Shown here: positions 52,246-60,528 of the stretch, one piece after another
Position numbering within the stretch: position 1 is the stretch's first letter
Layout of the letters: each line of letters opens with the position of its first letter
DNA from: Nocardioides baculatus
Lineage (GTDB): Bacteria > Actinomycetota > Actinomycetes > Propionibacteriales > Nocardioidaceae
NCBI RefSeq assembly: GCF_016735675.1
Contig: NZ_JAERSG010000001.1
Span: 434,001-498,000, forward strand
DNA length: 64,000 nucleotides
Direction of reading: 5' to 3'
Notes under the pieces: generated by a model
Seen by the model: the letters and a program-made list of their open reading frames with translations, nothing else
The model's database searches: none
Told to the model about the DNA's origin: nothing
Position numbers and translations under genes: made by a program

Positions 52246-53202
52246 CTAGCCCTTCACACCGCCGGCGGTGATGCCGCCGACGATGAACCGCTGGAGGTAG
52301 AGGAAGAGCAGGACGACCGGGATGGCCGTCATGATCGACCCCGCCGCGAAGACGCCCAGGTTGTTGGACCGGTCGGCGTCGATGAGGCCGTAGAGACCGG
52401 TCGCCAGCGTCTTGTTGCCCTCGTCGCGCAGGAAGATCGAGGCCATCAGGAACTCGCCGATCACGCCGACGAAGACCAGCAGGCCGCAGACGGCGAGGAT
52501 CGGTCGGACGAGCGGCAGGATGATCCGGAAGAACACCTGGACGTGGCTGGCGCCGTCGAGCATCGCGGCCTCGTCGAGCGACATCGGGATCGAGTCGAAG
52601 AAGCCCTTGATCAGCCACACCTGGCCGAGCGAGCCGCCGCACATCATCAGGATGTAGCCGGCGAGGGTGTCGAGGCCGATCGCCGGGATGACGGCGCCGA
52701 TGTCGGTGAACATCAGGTAGAGGGCGACCGCGGCGAGGAACTGCGGGAACATCTGGATCAGCAGCAGCGCCAGCAGGCCGCCGCGACGCCCGGTGAAGCG
52801 GAAGCGGGAGAAGGCGAAGGCCGCGAGGGCGCTGAAGAACAGCTGGACGAACACCACGGCGGCGCACACGATGATGCTGTTGCGGTACCAGGTGCCGAAC
52901 GGCTGCTCGTCGAGCAGCTTGGTGTAGTTGTCGAGGCTGAACGCCTGCGGGATCAGCGTCGAGGTCACCACGTTGCCGAGCGGGTTGAGCGAGGCCGAGA
53001 CGAGGTAGGACACCGGGAACAGCGCCCAGACGACGGCGAGCACCCCGACCAGGTGGCGCCAGCCGATCTCGCGGAACCACCGGCTCGCACCCATCTTGAC
53101 CCGCGGCGCCTTGTCGCCGCCCTTGCCACGGCCGGATGACGCGGCAGCGGGAGCGTCCTCGACGATCGTCGTGCCGGGCGGGGGGCCCTGGACCTGTGTC
53201 AT
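52246..53202 (-). CDS. malG: Maltose/maltodextrin ABC permease MalG
   Basis: 318-aa permease with a polar N-terminal lead then six helices, and the EAA motif 'LDEAAMLDGASHVQVFFRII'. The pattern 'LYGLIDADRSNNLGVFAAGS' near the C-terminus is typical of MalG. It is one base away from malF and two from the amylase gene. No ATPase gene (malK/msiK) is present nearby. Confidence 0.93.
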   Translation of the reverse strand: MTQVQGPPPGTTIVEDAPAAASSGRGKGGDKAPRVKMGASRWFREIGWRHLVGVLAVVWALFPVSYLVSASLNPLGNVVTSTLIPQAFSLDNYTKLLDEQPFGTWYRNSIIVCAAVVFVQLFFSALAAFAFSRFRFTGRRGGLLALLLIQMFPQFLAAVALYLMFTDIGAVIPAIGLDTLAGYILMMCGGSLGQVWLIKGFFDSIPMSLDEAAMLDGASHVQVFFRIILPLVRPILAVCGLLVFVGVIGEFLMASIFLRDEGNKTLATGLYGLIDADRSNNLGVFAAGSIMTAIPVVLLFLYLQRFIVGGITAGGVKG

Positions 53203-53203
53203 G

Positions 53204-54811
53204 TCAGTTCACATCCTCGAGCGAGCGGGTGGCGCGGAACTGCAGGGCAGCGATGACGCCGGTGATCACGAAGAGGACGACGGAGACGGCAGCGGCGAAG
53301 CCGATCTGCACGCCACCGGCGCCGAAGGCGAGGCGGTAGGTGTAGCTGATGAGGATGTCGGTGCCGCCCGCGGTGGGGTTGTCCGGGCTGAAGGGCCCGC
53401 CACCGGTGAGCAGGTAGATCGCACCGAAGTTGTTGAAGTTGAAGGCGAAGGTCGCCACCAGCAGGGGTGCGACGGTGACCAGCAGCAGCGGGAAGGTGAT
53501 CCGGCGGAAGCCGGCGAAGCCGCTCGCCCCGTCGATGCGGGCCGCCTCGGTCAGGTCCTCCGGGATCGCCTGCAGTGCCCCCGTCGAGACCAGGAACATG
53601 TAGGGGAAGCCCATCCAGAGGTTGGTGAGGAGGACGGCGACCTTAGCGCTGAACGAGCCGCCGAACCAGTTGATGTTGAGCCCTGTGATGTCGTTGATCA
53701 GGCCGAAGTCCTGGTTGTAGAAGCTCGACCAGAGCAGCAGCGAGATGAAGCCCGGGATCGCGTAGGGGAGGATCAGCAGGGCCCGGTAGATCTTCTGCCC
53801 GCGCACCCGGGGGTCGTTGAGCGTGATCGCGAACGCCAGCCCCAGCAGGAACGTGCCGACCACCGAGAGCGTCGCGAAGACGACGGTCCAGATGAAGATC
53901 CCGATGAAGCTGCTGCTGATGCGGCTGTCGGTGAAGATCTTGTTGAAGTTGCGGGTGCCGACGTTGGCGGTCCACGACTGGTCGGAGAGCCGCTTGCCGG
54001 TCTCGTCGGCGAAGTACTCCCGGTCGCCCTGCTGCTGGACGGTGTAGACGACGTCGTCGGCCTCGTCGGTGATGGTGTCGGCGTCCGCGTCGTAGACGAG
54101 CGTCGGCGCACCCTCGAAGGCCTCGCTCGTGCCGTCGCGGACGATGAAGGTGTCGCTCTCGGTCGGGATGGCGATCTCGTCGAGGGCGTCGGAGGCGGCG
54201 CTGATCTGCTTGATGTTGAGGATCGTGTAGCCGTCGACCGCGGTGACGCGGCCGTTCTCGACCGTGACGCCGCCGGGGTCCTCCTCGAGGCCGTCCTCGG
54301 TGCCCTCGTAGACCGTCTCCGGGTCGTCCTGCGGGACGAGGAAGTAGGTGAAGGGGCCGGAGGACGGGTCGCCGTCGGTGGCGATCGTCAGGTTGTACTG
54401 GGGCGAGTCGTCGGCGCGGGTGACGGACGAGCCGACGATCTGGTCGACGGTCGTCTGCTGGTCGTTGCGCGTGCCGTCGCCGTAGTTGGTGAACGACGTC
54501 TTCGCCGTGAGCGCGATCGGGAAGACGACGAAGAGTGCCAGCATCAGCGTGCCCGGCACGAGGTACTTGGCCGGCAGCGCCCGCCCGGTGGCGTACGTCG
54601 CGACGAGGACCAGCGCGATCAGCCAGGTCGCGACGAGGAAGATCCACGACTCCTCGCCGACCAGGGCCGGGGTCAGGGCGACCGCGGTGCCGATGACGAT
54701 GCCGAGGAGGAGGACCTTCACCAGGATCGCGGGTACGTCGTCGCGGCCGGGCCTGCGCGAGGAGCGCGTGCGGCGGTGCGAGGTGTCGGTGGAGTCGATC
54801 GGGTCCGCCAT
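53204..54811 (-). CDS. malF: Maltose/maltodextrin ABC permease MalF
   Basis: 535-aa permease, close to E. coli MalF (514 aa) in length. Three N-terminal helices (about 27-105) are followed by a large polar outer domain at about 110-300 equivalent to the MalF P2 loop that holds the binding protein, then the core helices with the EAA motif 'LTEAARIDGASGFAGFRRIT'. The conserved 'LLTGGGPFSPDNPTAGGTDI' precedes the last helix. A hairpin separates it from malE. Confidence 0.93.
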   Translation of the reverse strand: MADPIDSTDTSHRRTRSSRRPGRDDVPAILVKVLLLGIVIGTAVALTPALVGEESWIFLVATWLIALVLVATYATGRALPAKYLVPGTLMLALFVVFPIALTAKTSFTNYGDGTRNDQQTTVDQIVGSSVTRADDSPQYNLTIATDGDPSSGPFTYFLVPQDDPETVYEGTEDGLEEDPGGVTVENGRVTAVDGYTILNIKQISAASDALDEIAIPTESDTFIVRDGTSEAFEGAPTLVYDADADTITDEADDVVYTVQQQGDREYFADETGKRLSDQSWTANVGTRNFNKIFTDSRISSSFIGIFIWTVVFATLSVVGTFLLGLAFAITLNDPRVRGQKIYRALLILPYAIPGFISLLLWSSFYNQDFGLINDITGLNINWFGGSFSAKVAVLLTNLWMGFPYMFLVSTGALQAIPEDLTEAARIDGASGFAGFRRITFPLLLVTVAPLLVATFAFNFNNFGAIYLLTGGGPFSPDNPTAGGTDILISYTYRLAFGAGGVQIGFAAAVSVVLFVITGVIAALQFRATRSLEDVN

Positions 54812-54899
54812 GGCGTATCCCCTTCGCGGGAGGAGCGGGGCCGGGTTCTGGGTGGTGCGGGTCGTGCGGGACTGCGGACCGGTCAGGCGCGGCCGGTGG

Positions 54900-54931
54900 C
54901 CCCGGCGGGCGGCTGGTGCCGCCCGCCGGGG
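54900..54931 (-). terminator. GC-rich hairpin between malE and malF
   Basis: Perfect 14-bp stem CCCCGGCGGGCGGC (54900-54913) / GCCGCCCGCCGGGG (54918-54931) with a TGGT loop, in the 159-bp gap after the malE stop. Likely a partial terminator or RNase barrier that gives more MalE than MalF/G. Same placement as the xylF-xylG hairpin. Confidence 0.65.
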
Positions 54932-54970
54932 TGCGTGGCGCTGTCGATCAGCACGAGATCAGCGGGTGGA

Positions 54971-56254
54971 TCAGCCTGCGTCGGCGATCGCCTTGTTGAT
55001 CGTGTCGCCGGCGGACTTGATCGTCGCGACCGGGTCCTTGCCGCTGACGATGGCGGAGTACGCCTTGCCCAGCGGCTCCCACACCGACGCCATGGCCGGG
55101 ATGGCGGGCATCGGGGCGGCGCCGTTGGCGGCCTCGGTGAAGACCGTGAGGTCGGGGTCGTCGACCTGGTCCTGCACGGCGGTCATCGCGGGCGGCAGCT
55201 GCGTGCCCTCGAAGAGGGTCATCATGGCGTCCTCGCTGTTGACGCCGTTGTTGACGAACTCCTGCGCGATGTCCTTGTTCTTGCCGTTGGCCGCGACCAT
55301 GAAGGCCTGGGCTCCCATGAACGGCTGCGCGGGGTCCTGGCCGGCGAAGCCCGGGACGGGCTGGATGCCGTAGTCGAAGCCGGCCTTCTTCACGTCGGCG
55401 AGCGCCCACGGTCCGGAGATCAGGTAGGCGGCCTTGCCGCTGGTGAACAGGGCGATGGAGTTGTCGCCGCTGATCGAGGTGCGCAGCACCTTGGCCTTGG
55501 CGAGCCTGGAGATCTCCTCGGCGGCCTTGATCGAGCCGTCCTTGCCGATGCCGACGTCCTGGGCGTCGTAGCCCGTGGCCTCGTCGTAGGAGAAGATGTA
55601 GCCGCCGAACGAGGTCAGGATCGGCTCCATGTGGTAGGCGTCGCCGAGCTCGCCGACGGGCAGGTTGAGCGCCGACTCGACCTTGCCGGACTTCACCGCG
55701 GCCTCGCCGGAGGCGATGGCGTCGTCCATGGAGGCCGGCTCGTCGGGCACGACGTCCTTGTTGCGGTAGAGCGCGAGGGCCTCGATGCCGTAGGGCACGC
55801 CGTAGAGCTTGCCGTCGTACGTCGTGGCCTGGACGGCCTTCTCGGAGTAGCCGGAGAGCTCGTCGGGGGTGAGGTTGAGGGGGTCGATCGCACCGTTCTG
55901 GACCAGGTTGCCGATCCAGTCGTGGGCGCCGACGACCACGTCGGGGCCGTTGCCGGCCGCGTCCGCGGTGACGAAGCTGCCCTGCAGGTCCTCCGAGATG
56001 GCCTGGACCTTGACGGTGATGCCGTTGGCCTCGCCGAAGGAGTCAGCGACCTGCTTGACGGCGTCGATCTTGAGGGAGTCGGTCCACACGAGGAGGTCGG
56101 CGTCGCCGCCTCCGGTGTCCTCCGACGGGCTCGAGCTCGAGGTGTCCGAGCTCGACGAGCTGCTGCTCGACCCGGAGTCACCGCCGCAACCGGCGGCGGT
56201 GAGGGCGAGCACCGCGACGGCCACGGGGCCGAGGGTGCGGGTGAGTCTGCGCAT
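54971..56254 (-). CDS. malE: Maltose/maltodextrin-binding lipoprotein MalE
   Basis: 427-aa binding protein. Signal with lipobox 'LTAAGCGG' around residue 22, followed by a Ser-rich and Asp/Glu linker (about 26-52). 'DLLVWTDSLKIDAVKQVADS' starts the mature fold; 'GVPYGIEALALYRNKDVVPD' and 'FTSGKAAYLISGPWALADVK' are characteristic of maltose-type binding proteins. ATG at 56254 with GGAGGA 7 nt upstream; an in-frame ATG 14 codons earlier would destroy the signal. First gene of malE-malF-malG-amylase-phosphotransferase. Confidence 0.93.
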   Translation of the reverse strand: MRRLTRTLGPVAVAVLALTAAGCGGDSGSSSSSSSSDTSSSSPSEDTGGGDADLLVWTDSLKIDAVKQVADSFGEANGITVKVQAISEDLQGSFVTADAAGNGPDVVVGAHDWIGNLVQNGAIDPLNLTPDELSGYSEKAVQATTYDGKLYGVPYGIEALALYRNKDVVPDEPASMDDAIASGEAAVKSGKVESALNLPVGELGDAYHMEPILTSFGGYIFSYDEATGYDAQDVGIGKDGSIKAAEEISRLAKAKVLRTSISGDNSIALFTSGKAAYLISGPWALADVKKAGFDYGIQPVPGFAGQDPAQPFMGAQAFMVAANGKNKDIAQEFVNNGVNSEDAMMTLFEGTQLPPAMTAVQDQVDDPDLTVFTEAANGAAPMPAIPAMASVWEPLGKAYSAIVSGKDPVATIKSAGDTINKAIADAG

Positions 56255-56344
56255 GAAAAAATCCTCCGAGGTGCGGCAGTGTGAGGGCCGCCACACCGTA
56301 GCAGCGGAATTTCATGACTGGGAAGACCCTGCAAATTTTTTCAT
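56253..56344. promoter_or_regulatory. malE-malR divergent promoter region with distant inverted repeats
   Basis: Inverted copies ATGAAAAAAT (56253-56262, at the malE start) and ATTTTTTCAT (56335-56344) are perfect 10-mers 72 bp apart, striking in this GC-rich DNA. They could be half-sites looped by the LacI-type MalR or AT tracts that bend the promoter. TACGGT (minus strand, about 56306-56311) is a possible malE -10. Confidence 0.4.
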
Positions 56345-56374
56345 ACGCCGTCCCCGGATCGTGACCCCGGTCAC

Positions 56375-56380
56375 TAGGGT
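56375..56380 (+). promoter_or_regulatory. -10 hexamer TAGGGT for malR
   Basis: TAGGGT ends 6 nt before the GTG at 56387. This favours that GTG over the in-frame GTG at 56381 as the malR start. Confidence 0.55.
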
Positions 56381-56386
56381 GTGCGA

Positions 56387-57412
56387 GTGAAGATCAGGCT
56401 GAGCGAGATCGCAGAGCGCTCCGGCGTGAGCATCAGCACGGTCAGCCGCGTGCTCAACGAGCAGCCCGGGGTCAGCCAGCACACCCGTCGCCAGGTGCTC
56501 ACGGCGATCGACGTCCTGGGATACGACCGGCCCGTGCGACTGCGTCCACGCGCCGGCGGCCTCGTCGGACTCGTGCTCCCCGAGCTGGAGAACCCGTACT
56601 TCCCGCGCCTCGCGCACCACCTCGAGGTGGCGCTGGGACGCCTCGGCCTCTCCCCCGTGCTGTGCAGCCAGACGCTGGGCGGGGTCCACGAGGACGACTA
56701 CGTCGCGATGCTCCTCGAGCACTCGGTGGCCGGCATCGTCTTCGTCTCCGGCGTGCACGCCCTCGTCGACAGCGATCCGGCCCGCTACCAGCGGCTGCTG
56801 GACCTCAACCTCCCCTTCGTCCTCGTCAACGGTGCGCTCGCCGGGCTGGAGGCACCGACCGTGTCCACCGACGATGCCGCGTCGGTCGAGCTGGCCGTCC
56901 AGCACCTCGAGCACATGGGGCACCGCCGCATCGGTGCCGCCCTCGGCCAGCTGCGCTACCTCCCGTCGCAGCGCAAGCGCGAGGCCTTCCTCCGCGTGAT
57001 GCGCGAGCGCGACCTGGTGCCGGACGGCCACCGGGCCGCGGACCTCGTGCACACCACGGCGTACTCCGTCGAGGGCGGCCGGCGCGCCGCCGAGCGCCTC
57101 CTCGACCTGGGCGTCACGGGCATCGTCTGCGGCTCGGACGTGATGGCCCTCGGTGTCATCCGGGCCGTCCGGCAGCGGGGCCTGCGGGTGCCCGAGGACG
57201 TCTCCGTCGTCGGCAGCGACGACAGCCAGATGATGGAGTTCGCCGACCCGCCCCTGACCACGGTGCGCCAGCCGGCCGAGGCACTCGCCCAGGCCGCGAG
57301 CGAGGAGATCGCCGAGCAGATGGCCGGTGCGCGACCGCACTCGGGCGAGGTGCTCTACCGGCCCGAGCTGGTGGTGCGTGGCTCGACCGCGCGTGCGCCC
57401 GAGTCCGCGTGA
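56387..57412 (+). CDS. malR: LacI-family maltose regulator
   Basis: 341-aa LacI/GalR repressor: helix-turn-helix 'RLSEIAERSGVSISTVSRVL', then the effector domain ('LVGLVLPELENPYFPRLAHH', 'SVAGIVFVSGVHALVDSD', 'EDVSVVGSDDSQMMEFADPP'). Divergent from malE with 132 bp between, so it most likely represses malE-malF-malG-amylase in the absence of maltose. GTG at 56387 fits the leaderless promoter spacing. Confidence 0.9.
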   Translation: MKIRLSEIAERSGVSISTVSRVLNEQPGVSQHTRRQVLTAIDVLGYDRPVRLRPRAGGLVGLVLPELENPYFPRLAHHLEVALGRLGLSPVLCSQTLGGVHEDDYVAMLLEHSVAGIVFVSGVHALVDSDPARYQRLLDLNLPFVLVNGALAGLEAPTVSTDDAASVELAVQHLEHMGHRRIGAALGQLRYLPSQRKREAFLRVMRERDLVPDGHRAADLVHTTAYSVEGGRRAAERLLDLGVTGIVCGSDVMALGVIRAVRQRGLRVPEDVSVVGSDDSQMMEFADPPLTTVRQPAEALAQAASEEIAEQMAGARPHSGEVLYRPELVVRGSTARAPESA

Positions 57413-57418
57413 GGGCGG

Positions 57419-58834
57419 TCAGCCCAGCGCGGCGACGATCTCGTTGACCTTGTCCTTGGCGTCGCCGAAGAGCATCTGGGTGTTGTCCTTGAAGAACAGC
57501 GGGTTCTGCACGCCGGCGTACCCGGTGGCCATCGAGCGCTTGAAGACGACGACGTCCTTGGCCTTCCACACCTCGATGACCGGCATGCCGGCGATCGGCG
57601 AGCCGGGCTCCTCCAGCGCCGCCGGGTTGACGGTGTCGTTGGCTCCGATCACCAGCACGACGTCGATCTCGGGGAGGTCGTCGTTGATCTCGTCCATCTC
57701 GAGCACGATGTCGTAGGGCACCTTGGCCTCGGCGAGCAGCACGTTCATGTGGCCGGGAAGCCGGCCGGCGACGGGGTGGATGCCGAACCGGACGTCGACG
57801 CCCTTCTCGCGCAGCTTGCGCGTCATCTCGGCGACGGGGTACTGCGCCTGGGCGACCGCCATGCCGTAGCCGGGCGTGATCACCACCGACGACGCGTCGG
57901 CCAGGAGCGCGGCGACCTCGTCGGCCTGGATCTCGCGGTGCTCGCCGTAGTCGCGGTCTTCGCCCGACACGGTGCCGTCGGAGCCGAAGCCACCGGCGAT
58001 GACGCTGACGAACGAGCGGTTCATCGCCTTGCACATGATGTAGCTGAGGATCGCACCCGAGGAGCCGACCAGTGCGCCGGTGATGATCAGCAGGTCGTTG
58101 CCGAGCATGAAGCCCGCAGCGGCCGCCGCCCACCCGGAGTAGCTGTTGAGCATCGACACGACGACGGGCATGTCGCCGCCGCCGATCGCGGCGACGAGGT
58201 GGAAGCCGAGCACCAGGGCGAGGACGGTCATGATCACGAGGGGGGCGGTCCCGCCCCAGCCGTCGGCGTTCATGAACCAGACCAGCAGGATCGCGGACAG
58301 CACGAGGATGCCGAGGTTGAGCAGGTGGCGACCGGGCAGCGTCATCGGCGCGGACTTCATCTTCGCGCTGAGCTTGAGGTTGGCCACGATCGAGCCGGTG
58401 AACGTCACGGCGCCGATGAAGACCCCGATGAAGACCTCGGCGTTGTGGATCCCGTCGGCGGAGCCCGCGAAGTCGGCCACCTCGATCCAGGTGTTGTAGC
58501 CGACGAGGACGGCGGCCAGACCGACGAAGCTGTGCATCATCGCGATCAGCTCGGGCATGCCGGTCATCTCGACCCCGCGTGCCAGCCGGATGCCGATGAC
58601 GGCTCCGATGGAGCCCGCGACGAGGATGATGACCACCCCGAACCAGCCTGCGGCGCTGTCGTACGACGTGACCTGGTCGAGGACGAGCAGGAGGGTCGCG
58701 CCGACGGCGAGCCCCATGCCGGCCATGCCGAACTGGTTGCCGCGTCGAGCGGTCTCGTGCTTGCTCAGGCCGGCGAGGGCGAGGATGAAGAGGAGCGCCG
58801 CGAGGATGTAGGCGCCCTGGACGAACTCGACCAC
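57419..58834 (-). CDS. pntB: NAD(P) transhydrogenase subunit beta
   Basis: 471-aa integral membrane subunit. About nine hydrophobic helices fill the first 270 residues, and the C-terminal NADP-binding domain III contains '[20 protein letters not shown]', '[20 protein letters not shown]' and '[14 protein letters not shown]'. With PntA it couples proton flow to NADH-to-NADP hydride transfer, supplying NADPH. GTG 58834 is 4 bp after the pntA stop. Confidence 0.95.
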   Translation of the reverse strand: MVEFVQGAYILAALLFILALAGLSKHETARRGNQFGMAGMGLAVGATLLLVLDQVTSYDSAAGWFGVVIILVAGSIGAVIGIRLARGVEMTGMPELIAMMHSFVGLAAVLVGYNTWIEVADFAGSADGIHNAEVFIGVFIGAVTFTGSIVANLKLSAKMKSAPMTLPGRHLLNLGILVLSAILLVWFMNADGWGGTAPLVIMTVLALVLGFHLVAAIGGGDMPVVVSMLNSYSGWAAAAAGFMLGNDLLIITGALVGSSGAILSYIMCKAMNRSFVSVIAGGFGSDGTVSGEDRDYGEHREIQADEVAALLADASSVVITPGYGMAVAQAQYPVAEMTRKLREKGVDVRFGIHPVAGRLPGHMNVLLAEAKVPYDIVLEMDEINDDLPEIDVVLVIGANDTVNPAALEEPGSPIAGMPVIEVWKAKDVVVFKRSMATGYAGVQNPLFFKDNTQMLFGDAKDKVNEIVAALG

Positions 58835-58838
58835 CGGC

Positions 58839-60371
58839 TCAGCCCTTCTGGAACATGTTGAGCATCCGCCGGGTGACCATGAAGCCACCGAAGACGTTGA
58901 TGCTGGCGAGCAGGATGGCCACCCCGGCGATCACCTGGACGACGGGCTGGTCGATCGGCGCCTGGAGGATCGCACCGACGACGATGATCCCGCTGATGGC
59001 GTTGGTGACGCTCATGAGCGGGGTGTGCAGCGCGTGGTGGACGTTGCCGATCACGTAGAAGCCGATGACGACGGCGAGCACGAAGACCGTGAGGCTCGGC
59101 AGGAAGTAGGCCGGCGAGAGGGTCGCGAGCGCGAGGAAGACCACGGCGGCGAGCCCGACGGCGTACGCCCTCCGGCGGGGGTCGGGCGGGGCGGTCGGCG
59201 CCTTCTCGACCGGGAGCACCGCGGTCTGCTCCGCCGTCGGCGCGGCGGAGACCTGCACGGGCGGCGGCGGCCACATGACCTCGCCGTCGCGCGTCACCGA
59301 GATGCCGCGCTGGATGACGTCGTCCATGTCGAGCGTGAGCTGGCCGTCCTTCTCGGGGGTCAGCAGCTTGAGGAGGTTGACGATGTTGGTGCCGTAGAGC
59401 TGGCTGGTCTGGGCGGCGAGCCGGCCGGCGAGGTCGGTGTAGCCGAGGACGGTGACGCCGTTGTCGGTGACGACCCGCTCGTCCTTGACCGTCGCCGCGA
59501 CGTTGCCGCCGTTGGCCGCCGCCATGTCGACCACGACCGAGCCCGGCTGCATGGCCGCGACCGTGTCGGCCGTGACCAGCAGCGGCGCGGGACGGCCGGG
59601 GATCAGCGCGGTGGTGATGACGATGTCGGCGGCGCGCGCCTCCTCGTCGTACATCGCGGCGGTGGCGGCCTCCTGCTCGGCGGTCATCTCCTTGGCGTAG
59701 CCGTCGGAGCTGACCTCCTGCTCCATGTCGACGGTGACGAACTGTGCGCCCATCGACTCGACCTGCTCTGCCACCTCGGGGCGTACGTCGAACGCGCGGA
59801 CGATCGCACCCAGCGAACCAGCCGCACCGATGGCGGCGAGGCCGGCGACTCCCGCACCGACGACGAAGACGCGGGCCGGCGGCACCTTGCCGGCCGCGGT
59901 GACCTGGCCGGTGAAGAGCCGGCCGAACTCGTGGGCCGCCTCGATCACCGCGCGGTAGCCCGCGACGTTGGCCATGCTCGAGAGGACGTCCATCGACTGT
60001 GCACGCGAGATGCGGGGGACGGCGTCCATAGCGAGGGCGGTGACGCCGGCGGCGCCGAGCTTCTCGACGAGCTCGGGGCTGCGGGCGGGCGCCAGCAGCG
60101 CGACGACGGTGGCGCCGCGACGCAGCAGCCCGATCTCGTCGTCGGTGGGCGCATTGACCTTGACGACGACGTCGCTCGACCACACTTCGGTGCTCGTGCC
60201 GATGTCGATGCCGGCCTCGATGAAGGCGGAGTCCGGCTGGTCGGCAGCCGCACCCGCGCCCTGCTCCACCACCACGTCGTAGCCGAGCGCGGCGAGCTGC
60301 GCCGCCGTCTTCGGGGTGGCCGCGACGAGGGTCTCGCCGGGTCGTGACTCGCGCGGGATGCCGATGCGCAC
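58839..60371 (-). CDS. pntA: NAD(P) transhydrogenase subunit alpha
   Basis: 510-aa PntA with NAD-binding domain I (about 1-370; '[20 protein letters not shown]', '[20 protein letters not shown]') fused to the short membrane domain (about 400-510; '[20 protein letters not shown]', '[19 protein letters not shown]'). Many actinobacteria split this into two genes; here it is one chain, as in E. coli. GTG at 60371 is chosen because AGGAGG lies 5 nt upstream. Confidence 0.95.
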   Translation of the reverse strand: MRIGIPRESRPGETLVAATPKTAAQLAALGYDVVVEQGAGAAADQPDSAFIEAGIDIGTSTEVWSSDVVVKVNAPTDDEIGLLRRGATVVALLAPARSPELVEKLGAAGVTALAMDAVPRISRAQSMDVLSSMANVAGYRAVIEAAHEFGRLFTGQVTAAGKVPPARVFVVGAGVAGLAAIGAAGSLGAIVRAFDVRPEVAEQVESMGAQFVTVDMEQEVSSDGYAKEMTAEQEAATAAMYDEEARAADIVITTALIPGRPAPLLVTADTVAAMQPGSVVVDMAAANGGNVAATVKDERVVTDNGVTVLGYTDLAGRLAAQTSQLYGTNIVNLLKLLTPEKDGQLTLDMDDVIQRGISVTRDGEVMWPPPPVQVSAAPTAEQTAVLPVEKAPTAPPDPRRRAYAVGLAAVVFLALATLSPAYFLPSLTVFVLAVVIGFYVIGNVHHALHTPLMSVTNAISGIIVVGAILQAPIDQPVVQVIAGVAILLASINVFGGFMVTRRMLNMFQKG

Positions 60372-60471
60372 TGCTGCCTCCTGGGTGGGGGCTCCGACCG
60401 GATCGAGCCGGAGCGGCGTGCGGGCCGCGCACAACGTACCGAACTGGAAGGCCCTCTCACTGGAATGACCA

Positions 60472-60504
60472 CAGGGGGCCACGCCCGCACGGCGTGGCCC
60501 CCTG
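60472..60504 (-). terminator. Strong hairpin after the rhamnosidase gene
   Basis: Perfect 14-bp stem CAGGGGGCCACGCC (60472-60485) / GGCGTGGCCCCCTG (60491-60504) with a 5-nt loop, 24 bp past the GH78 stop and about 100 bp before pntA. No T tract. Probable terminator insulating pntAB from the gene upstream. Confidence 0.7.
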
Positions 60505-60528
60505 CTCGGAGCGGCTCAGGAACCTCCC

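Noticed and set aside
53096..56284. 1062-codon open frame on the plus strand opposite malE-malF-malG.
   Set aside because: Composition is the Arg/Asp/Val/Gly-rich pattern produced opposite high-GC genes; no domain is recognisable, and the minus strand holds three well-formed genes with correct signals.
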